Below are positions 1-7,786 of a DNA stretch of 64,000 bases, piece by piece. Within the stretch, counting starts at the first letter, position 1, and each line of letters opens with the position of its first letter. The notes under the pieces were generated by a model. That model did not search any database, had not been told where the DNA came from, and saw only the letters and a program-made list of their open reading frames with translations. The stretch comes from Gracilimonas halophila (GTDB lineage: Bacteria; Bacteroidota; Rhodothermia; Balneolales; Balneolaceae), in NCBI RefSeq assembly GCF_042684365.1, contig NZ_JBHULI010000005.1, positions 124,001-188,000 of the forward strand, written 5' to 3'. The position numbers and the translations under genes are program-made.

Positions 1-1
1 C

Positions 2-739
2 ATAAATTGGGGGAAGACGATGGTCTGGAATCCCAACGATCTGTTCAACGCATATGCCTATCTGGATTTTGATTATGAGGAGCGCCCGGGCACCGACGCC
101 TTATATGCTTCCTATTCGTGGAGTTATGCCTCCAGCGTGGAAGCTGGGTACCGCATTGGGGAGTCGCTGGATGAATCAGTGATCGCAGGCATGTTAAGGG
201 GGAGTTTAGGTGAGTACGATGTACAGCTCATTGCAGGAAATTATCTCGATCAGCTGGCATTGGGTTTGGGATGGAGCGGCTATTTGAAGACGGCCGGTTT
301 CAAAGGAGAGGCATCATATTTTCACTCAAGAGATAATTTTTTTGATGAAAGTGGGCATATCGCAGCAACAGTCGGGGGAGATTATATGTTTCCAAATGCC
401 GTATATGCCTCAGCTGAGTTTTTGTACAACGGTGGATGGAATCGCTCTCCAAACCCTTTGGGACAATTAACAAGGCCACCCAGCGCCTCAGATCTATTCA
501 TTGCGGAAACGGGCTACTTTGTGAATGCAGCCTATCAATTGAATCCGCTTACCGGTATCACCGGAGGTGTGATGGGCAGCTTTGACCGGAAAATGCTGAT
601 CATAATTCCCCAATTCACTCGCTCCTTAACTGAGAATATCGATCTGTTGATCCTCGCCCAACTTTTGAAAGGCTCTGTCTTTACTGAACTGACCGAAACT
701 CCTAATGTGTTTTACCTTAGGGTAAAGTGGTCGTATTGA
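2..739 (+). CDS. Outer-membrane beta-barrel protein, 5'-truncated by window edge
   Basis: Coding sequence is open in frame from the first complete codon at position 2. The first ATG at 20 is preceded by in-frame codons reading INWGKT, so the true start lies left of the window. About 245 C-terminal residues are visible. They show alternating hydrophobic/polar strands rich in Tyr, Phe and Gly with short turns, and end in the aromatic motif VKWSY, as expected for an outer-membrane barrel recognised by the Bam machinery. The run NWGKT-VWNPNDLFNAY suggests a porin-like family, but I cannot name it or its substrate. The class call is fairly secure and the function is unknown. Confidence 0.7.
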   Translation: MNWGKTMVWNPNDLFNAYAYLDFDYEERPGTDALYASYSWSYASSVEAGYRIGESLDESVIAGMLRGSLGEYDVQLIAGNYLDQLALGLGWSGYLKTAGFKGEASYFHSRDNFFDESGHIAATVGGDYMFPNAVYASAEFLYNGGWNRSPNPLGQLTRPPSASDLFIAETGYFVNAAYQLNPLTGITGGVMGSFDRKMLIIIPQFTRSLTENIDLLILAQLLKGSVFTELTETPNVFYLRVKWSY

Positions 740-844
740 ACTAAGAAATCAAGTCTTATTTCTCCGTAAAATTTTAGTTTAATATTAAACAGTTTTTTAT
801 CTATACTAATAGAGCCCATTTTAATTAAAATAAAAGGTGATGCT

Positions 845-1228
845 ATGAACTCTACAATAGGTAAAATAGGACGATTCGTATATGCTATACCATTTGCTAT
901 TTTTGGTCTCTTTCATTTTATGAATGCGAGCGCAATGGCCGGAATGGTACCACTTCCGGGTGGAGCCTTTTGGGTCTACTTGACAGGAGTTGCTTTAATT
1001 GGAGCTTCTGTAGCACTTATCATCCAAAAAGAAGTCAAGCTTGTAGCCTTATTATTAGGGGTTATGTTGTTGATTTTCGCACTTTCCATTCATTTGCCCG
1101 GTGTAATAAGCGGAGGTGAAGGAATGCAATCTTCAATGTCGAGCATGTTGAAAGATCTGGCTTTATCCGGAGCAGCATTTTTTGTATCCGGAGTGTACGG
1201 AGAAAATGATGAAACCAAGCCAGAATAA
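845..1228 (+). CDS. DoxX-like small membrane protein
   Basis: A 127-residue protein with four predicted membrane helices (about residues 9-28, 42-60, 65-84 and 105-120), matching the size and layout of DoxX/DoxX-like proteins. In other bacteria these sit in membrane redox or thiol-stress systems, but many members have no defined function. The ATG at 845 follows an AAAGGTG stretch that can act as ribosome binding site. It stands alone between a barrel gene and a convergent leftward gene, and its transcript probably ends at the hairpin at 1251-1282. The C-terminus is acidic and presumably cytoplasmic or periplasmic. Confidence 0.7.
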   Translation: MNSTIGKIGRFVYAIPFAIFGLFHFMNASAMAGMVPLPGGAFWVYLTGVALIGASVALIIQKEVKLVALLLGVMLLIFALSIHLPGVISGGEGMQSSMSSMLKDLALSGAAFFVSGVYGENDETKPE

Positions 1229-1250
1229 TCGAAAATAAATTTATTTTCAA

Positions 1251-1282
1251 AAACCGGTTGTATAATTACAACCGGTTTTTTT
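1251..1282. terminator. Bidirectional intrinsic terminator
   Basis: Perfect 12-bp stem (1251-1262 with 1267-1278) and a 4-nt loop, flanked by T-rich sequence on the right and A-rich sequence on the left. It lies between the convergent DoxX-like and permease-peptidase genes and can serve both strands. Confidence 0.85.
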
Positions 1283-1332
1283 ACTGAAGAACATTTAGAA
1301 TAAAGTGATACTTAATCAGGGTAATATTCTCG

Positions 1333-4300
1333 TTAGGAATCTTCCCTTGAAGGCGCTCTTCGGTTATCATTAGAGATCGTATCAATGAGCTTATTATAAG
1401 GGTCGATGCCCACTGAGACCGGTTCTTCATCTACAGTGATGGTGAAGTCATTCATGATATCAGTAAATTTACGCTTCTCAAGGTAGAGAACAGTTTCATT
1501 GCCTTCCTCATCCACTCCAAATACTCCGACCTCTATCCAATCGTTGAGTGGCAGAGATTCCACAGGACGTCGGCGGCCTTCGACTTCAACGGAAAGACTG
1601 TCTCCTGCCTCACTTTTGTAGATACGCTCTCCGGTTTCACCGGTTCGGTATTTGGAAGCCTGTAGCTTCATGTTTATTTCAAAGGTAGTGCTATCGATTT
1701 TTGAAAAAGAGGCTTCTTCCACACGGTTATCATACAGTGTGATAGTCTCAAACATATCCTTTACCAGATATTGCAGTGAATCGGGTGTGGCATCTTTCAG
1801 GTACTCCACTAATTCCAGTGAAATGGTATAAGGCGGTTCCTGAAAAGCGACATCATCGATATAGTTGCTTAGAGCAGCATTAAGATTATCTTCCCCGATA
1901 TAATCACTCAGTGCATAAAAAACGAGAGAGCCTTTGTTGTAATGAATGTACTGCTGGTTCTCGTTGTAGATCAGCGGCATTTCTTTTCTTGATTCCATGG
2001 TGCGCCCTATTAAATAACTGTCTAAGGCATCTTTCAGAAACCGGCGCATCTGGTGTACACCATATTCTTTTTCAAGCACCTTTAAGGCACTATATTCGGA
2101 TAGACTTTCAGATAACATGGTTGCTCCCTGAACATTAGCTCCAATCACCTGATGTGCCCACCATTGATGAGCTACTTCATGTGCAGTAATACTGAATGGA
2201 TAGTTTACAGCTTCCTCATCTGTGGTATCCACATCAGCGATAAAACCGACAGCCTCAGAATAAGGAACGGTGTTGGCAAAGGATTGTGCAAAGCTTCCTC
2301 CGGTTCTCGGAAACTCAATAATACGCAGCTGACGGAATTGGTACGGACTGAAATTCTCTGTGTAATAATCAAGTGATTTCTTCACTCCATCGATCATATA
2401 ATCCAGATTATAGGTATGATCAGGGTGATGATAGATCTCAATATTCACATCATTCCATTCATCCCGAACAACTTCAAATTCCGCTGAAATGAATGAGTAG
2501 AAATTTACCATGGTGCTATCCATTTTATAATGGAAGTAGCGGCGACCATCCTCTTCCCATTCATCCTGAAGATATCCTGGAGCGATGGCAATTTGCTCAG
2601 GAGAAGTTGAGATCGTAGTCTCAAAATCGATCCAGTCGGCATCGCTGGAAATGTAATTATCCATGCGGGCGGTACTGTCGGTAGGCGGAGCCATACGGTC
2701 TTTTGGTGGAAGTCCATAGCGCTCTCTGGCTTCCTGCGCATTCAATTCCCCGGATTCCTGATATCTAATTCTCGGGAAAATAGAGTTATTGATGAAAGTT
2801 CCATTGTTACGTACCGGCGAATTACTTCTCAGGATCTCATTCGGTTTATTGGAAAGGGCAAAGGTGAATACTACCGAATCGCCGGGCGTCATGGGTTCGG
2901 CCAGTTGATAAATGTCATAATTCATCGAATCGTCTTCCACTACCAATTCAAACTCACGGTTAAATTCAAATACGCTGATAAGGTTGTTATGGTCGATGTG
3001 AATAGAGTCGATGGCAACATCGGTTTTATTTACCAGGATGTAGCTTCCTTCCACTTCCAGATCCCGGTTTTCAGGATATAGATCTAAGTCAATGATACTT
3101 GATACGATCCTGGGCTGAGGGGCATCTTTAAATTTACCGTAATTTTTCTCAAAATTTGCTGCACGCTGTTCCCATTGTTGAGACGATATGTATTCATATT
3201 TGATATTATTTACGTAATAGATCCATGTTCCCACCCCTAGAAAACCAATGATAGCAAGCGAAAAAATGATCTTCAGTTTTGGGGTAAAGGCTTCTTTAGC
3301 ATTCTGAAATCGTTCTTTGATGCTTCCGGGTAAACCTCTTCTGAAAAAAAGAATTGAGAGTATATAAAGAGCTATTCCAAGCAGTAACCAATACACTTTA
3401 TACACAAAATAAGGAGCGAGTGAGCTTCCATACCCATTCATATCGGAATAGGCCGTGCCGGGTGCTTGATTAAACTTGAATATCGTTTGTTCGATCCCGA
3501 TTTCACTTAAAAAGGAAATCCCTATCGAAAGAACAAGTAAAAGAATGAACCCGATATAGTAATTCTTGAACAAGCTGTGTATAAAGATAGATAGCATGCC
3601 CCATATAACAACATGAATTAACGTAATAGCATATAGATCGAAGAGGTATAATCCGATCTCAAAATTGTAGTAGCCATTAAAAAGCTGTACTCCAAGTCCG
3701 GCTATCATGATTATAGAAAGCAAAACCATTTGCATTAATACCAGTGCCAGAAATTTGGAAAATAAGAGTGTCCAATTGGAAGTGGGAGTAACATGAATCA
3801 ACTGATCCATATTATCACCGCGACTGCGATGGATGAGCATCCCCGCGTATAAGAATGTCAAAATATTAATGAACAAACTGAAGAACGTACCCGGTAGCTG
3901 CAGCATCTGCCAGGTTACGGGAAGGGTGTCTGTGCCAAAGATCTCCCCACCCAATAATATCACACTCAATGAGATCAAAAGACCGATCAGTGCAATGATG
4001 ATAAAGGCCCAGCCGCTAACGATATATCGGAAATCGATTTTAGCCATCTCCCATGCGAGTTTCAGGTTCTCTGCAAAGGAAAAATTCATGGTTACTTTCG
4101 GCATGTTCACCGTGAGAATACTGCCAAAGTTTTTCTTTGTAACGGCCGCACCATCTTTCTTACGAAATAAATTCAAGCTGAAAGCCTGTTGGCTGAAACT
4201 AAACACCCGGTAAACCAATCCAAAGATCAGGATACCAAGCCCGGCCCATATCAGGCGGTTGTAAAGGATGACTTCACCCCATGGAAGTGGGTTTTCATTT

Positions 4301-4995
4301 TGTTCAAAAACAGTCCAGTATTCGGTGTAATAGGCATTGGCCTGAGCTCCATAAGGATCCAGCAGAGCGGCCAACATTTTGTTATCAAGGTCGGAAGTCA
4401 GGTTTTGGGCAAATATCTGGATCAGAAAAAACCCTAATATCACAATAAAGGCTACATTGATATTACGAGTGAAGGTCACAATGGCAAACACCATTGCTCC
4501 GAAGAAGATCATATTTGGGATGAGATAATACAGAAAAGGCTGGACGTAGCTCATCAGATGAAAAGGTCCGAGCACTTCAGGATTTGTACCCGGTGTAATG
4601 GTTCCAAGGATGATACCCAAAACAGCAGCCATCATCACTAATGTAGAAACCGTGAGTCCGGCCATAAATTTACCAAGTAGATACTCCCATTTTTTGAAGG
4701 GATAAGAATATATCACGGAGTGCATGTTGTGTTTATAATCCCGGTAAATAGTTCCCCCGATCAGGGCCGGTAAGAAGAAATAGAGGATGATACCCATCTC
4801 ATTCAGCAGCCCGTTTATGGCTATAGGTGAGTTCATGATGGTGATGGTATTCATACTCACCGTAAGGCTTTCAAAAATTCCGGCAGCACTGATCATCACG
4901 AAATAAGAGAGGGCGAACATAATACCGGCATACACATAAAAAGAAGTTTGTCGCAGCCAGTACCGAATCTCAAAAGAAAAAATGGAGTAAAACAT
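1333..4995 (-). CDS. ABC-2 type permease fused to M1-family metallopeptidase
   Basis: A 1220-residue fusion. Roughly residues 1-270 and 310-565 are two blocks of hydrophobic helices of the ABC-2 permease type. After a single helix near 585-605 comes a beta-rich domain and then a gluzincin peptidase with HEVAHQWW at 939-946; the HEVAH pair of His and the Glu in LSESLSEY near 963 are the expected Zn ligands. Canonical M1 spacing is HExxH-18-E; here it is one residue longer. The downstream peptidase half should face the outside of the inner membrane. It lies 17 nt after the ATPase gene at 5013-5903, so the two form one exporter. Similar fusions occur in Bacteroidota; the substrate is unknown, and peptide processing coupled to export is an inference. 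Confidence 0.85.
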   Translation of the reverse strand: MFYSIFSFEIRYWLRQTSFYVYAGIMFALSYFVMISAAGIFESLTVSMNTITIMNSPIAINGLLNEMGIILYFFLPALIGGTIYRDYKHNMHSVIYSYPFKKWEYLLGKFMAGLTVSTLVMMAAVLGIILGTITPGTNPEVLGPFHLMSYVQPFLYYLIPNMIFFGAMVFAIVTFTRNINVAFIVILGFFLIQIFAQNLTSDLDNKMLAALLDPYGAQANAYYTEYWTVFEQNENPLPWGEVILYNRLIWAGLGILIFGLVYRVFSFSQQAFSLNLFRKKDGAAVTKKNFGSILTVNMPKVTMNFSFAENLKLAWEMAKIDFRYIVSGWAFIIIALIGLLISLSVILLGGEIFGTDTLPVTWQMLQLPGTFFSLFINILTFLYAGMLIHRSRGDNMDQLIHVTPTSNWTLLFSKFLALVLMQMVLLSIIMIAGLGVQLFNGYYNFEIGLYLFDLYAITLIHVVIWGMLSIFIHSLFKNYYIGFILLLVLSIGISFLSEIGIEQTIFKFNQAPGTAYSDMNGYGSSLAPYFVYKVYWLLLGIALYILSILFFRRGLPGSIKERFQNAKEAFTPKLKIIFSLAIIGFLGVGTWIYYVNNIKYEYISSQQWEQRAANFEKNYGKFKDAPQPRIVSSIIDLDLYPENRDLEVEGSYILVNKTDVAIDSIHIDHNNLISVFEFNREFELVVEDDSMNYDIYQLAEPMTPGDSVVFTFALSNKPNEILRSNSPVRNNGTFINNSIFPRIRYQESGELNAQEARERYGLPPKDRMAPPTDSTARMDNYISSDADWIDFETTISTSPEQIAIAPGYLQDEWEEDGRRYFHYKMDSTMVNFYSFISAEFEVVRDEWNDVNIEIYHHPDHTYNLDYMIDGVKKSLDYYTENFSPYQFRQLRIIEFPRTGGSFAQSFANTVPYSEAVGFIADVDTTDEEAVNYPFSITAHEVAHQWWAHQVIGANVQGATMLSESLSEYSALKVLEKEYGVHQMRRFLKDALDSYLIGRTMESRKEMPLIYNENQQYIHYNKGSLVFYALSDYIGEDNLNAALSNYIDDVAFQEPPYTISLELVEYLKDATPDSLQYLVKDMFETITLYDNRVEEASFSKIDSTTFEINMKLQASKYRTGETGERIYKSEAGDSLSVEVEGRRRPVESLPLNDWIEVGVFGVDEEGNETVLYLEKRKFTDIMNDFTITVDEEPVSVGIDPYNKLIDTISNDNRRAPSREDS

Positions 4996-5012
4996 ATAAG
5001 CAGATTTATGGA

Positions 5013-5903
5013 TTAAGCGGCTACAACTTCTTTCTCTTCGCGGAGAGTTACGAAATAGACATCCGCCAGATCGGGCGCTTTGGCTTCGAAGGATTCATCA
5101 GGCTGTTCGGTTCCGTGTACGCGAATATTAAGCGTGTTATCCTGATTGAAGTTAGATGAGATGACATTGAATTTGTCTTCATGTACTTCAAGTTCATCTC
5201 GCTCGATCACCTTTGTCCAGATCTGTCCATTAAGGGCTTTGACAGCTTCTTTAGGTGTATGGTGACTCAATATTCGGCCGCCATTCATGATGGCCATATC
5301 GGTACAAAGTTCTTTTACATCATCCACAATATGCGTTGAAAAGATGACGATGTGATTCGTTCCGATTTCCCGAAGCACATTCAAAAAACGATGGCGCTCA
5401 GAAGGATCGAGTCCGGCCGTTGGCTCATCTACTATAATGAGTTTGGGATCATTTAACAACAACTGAGCGATTCCAAAACGCTGTTTCATTCCGCCGGAAT
5501 AGCCGGCTACGCTTTTATTCTTCACCTCAAGCAAGTTGGTGACCTCAAGTGCGGTATTCACCATCTTAGTTCGCTCATCTTTGTTGGCGATTCCTTTTAA
5601 GCGGGCAAAATAGTGCAACAGTTCCTCGGCCGACATTTTTGGATATACACCAAATTCCTGAGGCAAATAGCCGAGCACTTTCCGAAGGCTGTTCTTGTCG
5701 TTTAGAATATCAATTTCATCAAGGCTTACAGAACCTGAATCAGGTGCTTGCAAAGTGGCGATGGTTCTCATCAACGTTGACTTACCTGCACCATTTGGGC
5801 CCAAGAGGCCAAACATACCTGACTCAATTTCAATAGATACGTTATCTAAAGCCTTAACCCCGTTTTTATATGTTTTGGAAAGATTGGAAATACTAAGCTT
5901 CAT
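5013..5903 (-). CDS. ABC transporter ATP-binding protein
   Basis: A 296-residue ATPase with Walker A GPNGAGKST (residues 35-43), Q-loop (YLPQE), signature YSGGMKQR, Walker B LIIVDEPTAGLD and the switch His in FSTHIV. The C-terminal ~70 residues form the small beta domain often found in the ABC-2 export ATPases of this class. It is transcribed first in a two-gene leftward unit with the permease-M1 peptidase, 17 nt away, and should energise it. The start ATG at 5903 gives the usual MKLSISNLSKTY beginning. Substrate unknown. Confidence 0.9.
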   Translation of the reverse strand: MKLSISNLSKTYKNGVKALDNVSIEIESGMFGLLGPNGAGKSTLMRTIATLQAPDSGSVSLDEIDILNDKNSLRKVLGYLPQEFGVYPKMSAEELLHYFARLKGIANKDERTKMVNTALEVTNLLEVKNKSVAGYSGGMKQRFGIAQLLLNDPKLIIVDEPTAGLDPSERHRFLNVLREIGTNHIVIFSTHIVDDVKELCTDMAIMNGGRILSHHTPKEAVKALNGQIWTKVIERDELEVHEDKFNVISSNFNQDNTLNIRVHGTEQPDESFEAKAPDLADVYFVTLREEKEVVAA

Positions 5904-5984
5904 GATCCGGAATGATTAATATTAAGATTGGTGAAGCAGAGTATAAGTAATTATAACTTTTTTGTTGGATAAAAATTTATGCAA

Positions 5985-6017
5985 TAAAAAAAGGCACAGT
6001 TCTCATGAACTGTGCCT
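5985..6017 (-). terminator. Intrinsic terminator of the TolB-like gene
   Basis: Perfect 11-bp stem (5992-6002 with 6007-6017), TCAT loop. Read leftward it is followed by a run of T residues. It lies 20 nt past the stop codon of the gene at 6038-7126. Confidence 0.85.
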
Positions 6018-6037
6018 CTATCAAATTAAATATTGGC

Positions 6038-7126
6038 CTACTGATCTACCCAATCAGCTACAAATACATTCGTAGATCGGTCACCACCATTGTTTCGGTT
6101 TGATGAGAAGACGATCTTTTTCCCATCAGGAGAAAACATGGGGAAGGAATCAAACTGTTCATCAAAAGTGACTTGCTCTAGTCCCGTTCCATCAATATTT
6201 ATCATGAAAATGTTAAAAGGGAATCCGCGTTGCGACTGATGATTGGATGAAAAAACAACCTTTTCTCCGGATGGATGGAAATAGGGGGCCCAGTTAGCGT
6301 TTCCAAGGTCTGTGATCTGACTTAACCCGGTTCCATCCACATTCACAATAAACAATTCCATGTTAGTGGGTTCAACCAAACCATCTTGAAGTAAAGATCT
6401 ATACTTTTTCACTTCTTCCTCAGATTGTGGGCGGGATGCACGAAAAATAAGCTGACTTCCATCCGGGGAGAAAAAAGCTCCACCGTCGTATCCTAATTCA
6501 TCAGTTATTTGAATAACGTTGGAGCCATCTGTATCCATAATATAGAGTTCCAGATCCCCGCTTCGGTCGGAGGTGAAAACGATCTTATCGCCTTTCGGAG
6601 AAACAGTGGGCTCAGCATCGTAACCGGGCTCATCGGTCAGTTTTGCGATGATGTTACCATCCATATCGGCTTTATAAATATCGTAGGTATCGTAGATTGG
6701 CCAAACATAGGCACCACTCGCGCCTCGTTCGGGGGGAGTTGGACATTCCATGCCATTTTCATGGGTTGAAGAATATACAAAAGTTGAATCTCCTGGAAGA
6801 AAATAAGCACAGGTTGTACGGCCGTTTCCTGTACTTATCATTTGTGGTTCAAATCCTGATTGTTTCTCAGAAATATCCATGGTAAAGATCTGATCACATT
6901 CCACGCCCCATTCAGGATTGTTTGATTGAAAGATGAGTTGTTCGCTATCATAGCTCCAATATGCTTCGGCATTATCACCACCAAAGGTAAGCTGGCGTAC
7001 ATTCTGTAGATGCACTTCTTGCTCATATTTCAGGGTATCCGTTGTCGGGTTATAGGTGTTTTTTTCGTTTTTTGAGTTGCAGGAAGTTGCCATCAAAAAG
7101 ATGAGAGGTACAGCGAGATATTTCAT
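6038..7126 (-). CDS. TolB-like beta-propeller lipoprotein
   Basis: A protein of 362 residues beginning at the ATG at 7126. The frame remains open upstream to 7219, but only the internal start gives a lipoprotein signal (MKYLAVPLIFLMATSC, lipid-attachment Cys16). The mature part repeats blades of the type FSPDGKKIVFSSNR, S.KGDKIVFTSDRSGDLELY and HPSGEKVVFSS, typical of WD40-like/PD40 propellers related to TolB. Such proteins are usually periplasmic or surface scaffolds, sometimes with a peptidase partner; none is adjacent here. It is monocistronic with its own terminator. Function beyond the fold is not evident. Confidence 0.8.
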   Translation of the reverse strand: MKYLAVPLIFLMATSCNSKNEKNTYNPTTDTLKYEQEVHLQNVRQLTFGGDNAEAYWSYDSEQLIFQSNNPEWGVECDQIFTMDISEKQSGFEPQMISTGNGRTTCAYFLPGDSTFVYSSTHENGMECPTPPERGASGAYVWPIYDTYDIYKADMDGNIIAKLTDEPGYDAEPTVSPKGDKIVFTSDRSGDLELYIMDTDGSNVIQITDELGYDGGAFFSPDGSQLIFRASRPQSEEEVKKYRSLLQDGLVEPTNMELFIVNVDGTGLSQITDLGNANWAPYFHPSGEKVVFSSNHQSQRGFPFNIFMINIDGTGLEQVTFDEQFDSFPMFSPDGKKIVFSSNRNNGGDRSTNVFVADWVDQ

Positions 7127-7243
7127 AAAAGAATGTAGATGATGAATGGGGTTGAAAATTTCATGCCAAAGATAATAAAAATTATTTGTAAGGAATGGAC
7201 TTGAATTCGCTCTAACCAATGATCAATGAATTATTAAGAGTTT

Positions 7244-7786
7244 ATGGAATATTGGAGAAAATCGATCCGTTTGGGTGGGTGGGATTATCGATATCCCTCA
7301 TTTTATTTTGTAACGGTATGCACCAAAGATCGGAGGCATTATTTTGGGGAAATCAGGAATAGAATTATGGGATTATCTGAACAGGGTTGTGCGGCCTGGT
7401 ATTTTTGGAACCAGATACCCAATCATTTTGATAATGTGATATTGGACGCGTTTGTGGTCATGCCGAACCATGTCCATGGGATCATCCAAATTATCCCCGA
7501 TGAAAATGGTTCCCATTCTGTAGGGACGCGCCATGGCGTGTCCCTACAAACAAATCGGGAATTTGGGAAACCAATTCCAAAATCGTTATCAACAATCTGC
7601 AATCAATACAAGGGTGCCCTAACCCGCTGGTGCAACCACCGGAACTACGAATTTGGATGGCAACCTCGATTCTATGATCACATCATCCGTAATCAAAAAT
7701 CGTTGGATAATATTCGTCAATACATTGAAATGAATCCAGTGAATTGGGAAACGGATCAGGAATATTCCCTCAATTCCCGATCTTGA
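7244..7786 (+). CDS. REP-associated tyrosine transposase (RAYT, IS200-like Y1)
   Basis: A 180-residue Y1-type HUH nuclease. The HUH pair is in MPNHVHGIIQ, and the C-terminal FYDHIIRN...IRQYIEMNPVNW block carries the catalytic Tyr and the family tail. The N-terminal RLGGWDYRYPSFYFVTVCTKDR is also typical. No flanking insertion-sequence ends are evident, so this is a domesticated-type RAYT that would act on REP palindromes elsewhere. A nearly perfect palindrome at 7519-7548 lies inside the coding region, adding residues around SVGTRHGVSLQ between the HUH motif and the C-terminal helix. The 3' end overlaps the convergent TonB receptor gene by 17 nt. Confidence 0.88.
   Translation: MEYWRKSIRLGGWDYRYPSFYFVTVCTKDRRHYFGEIRNRIMGLSEQGCAAWYFWNQIPNHFDNVILDAFVVMPNHVHGIIQIIPDENGSHSVGTRHGVSLQTNREFGKPIPKSLSTICNQYKGALTRWCNHRNYEFGWQPRFYDHIIRNQKSLDNIRQYIEMNPVNWETDQEYSLNSRS
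7519..7548. repeat. REP-like palindrome inside the RAYT gene
   Basis: A 30-bp palindrome centred on CCATGG with one mismatched pair; half-site TGTAGGGACGCGCC. It is translated in frame within the RAYT and looks like a REP element that landed in, or is copied by, its own transposase gene. Confidence 0.7.

Noticed and set aside
3833..4437. Two rightward frames inside the permease-peptidase gene
   Set aside because: They overlap the leftward ABC-2 permease region antisense, with no recognisable protein features.
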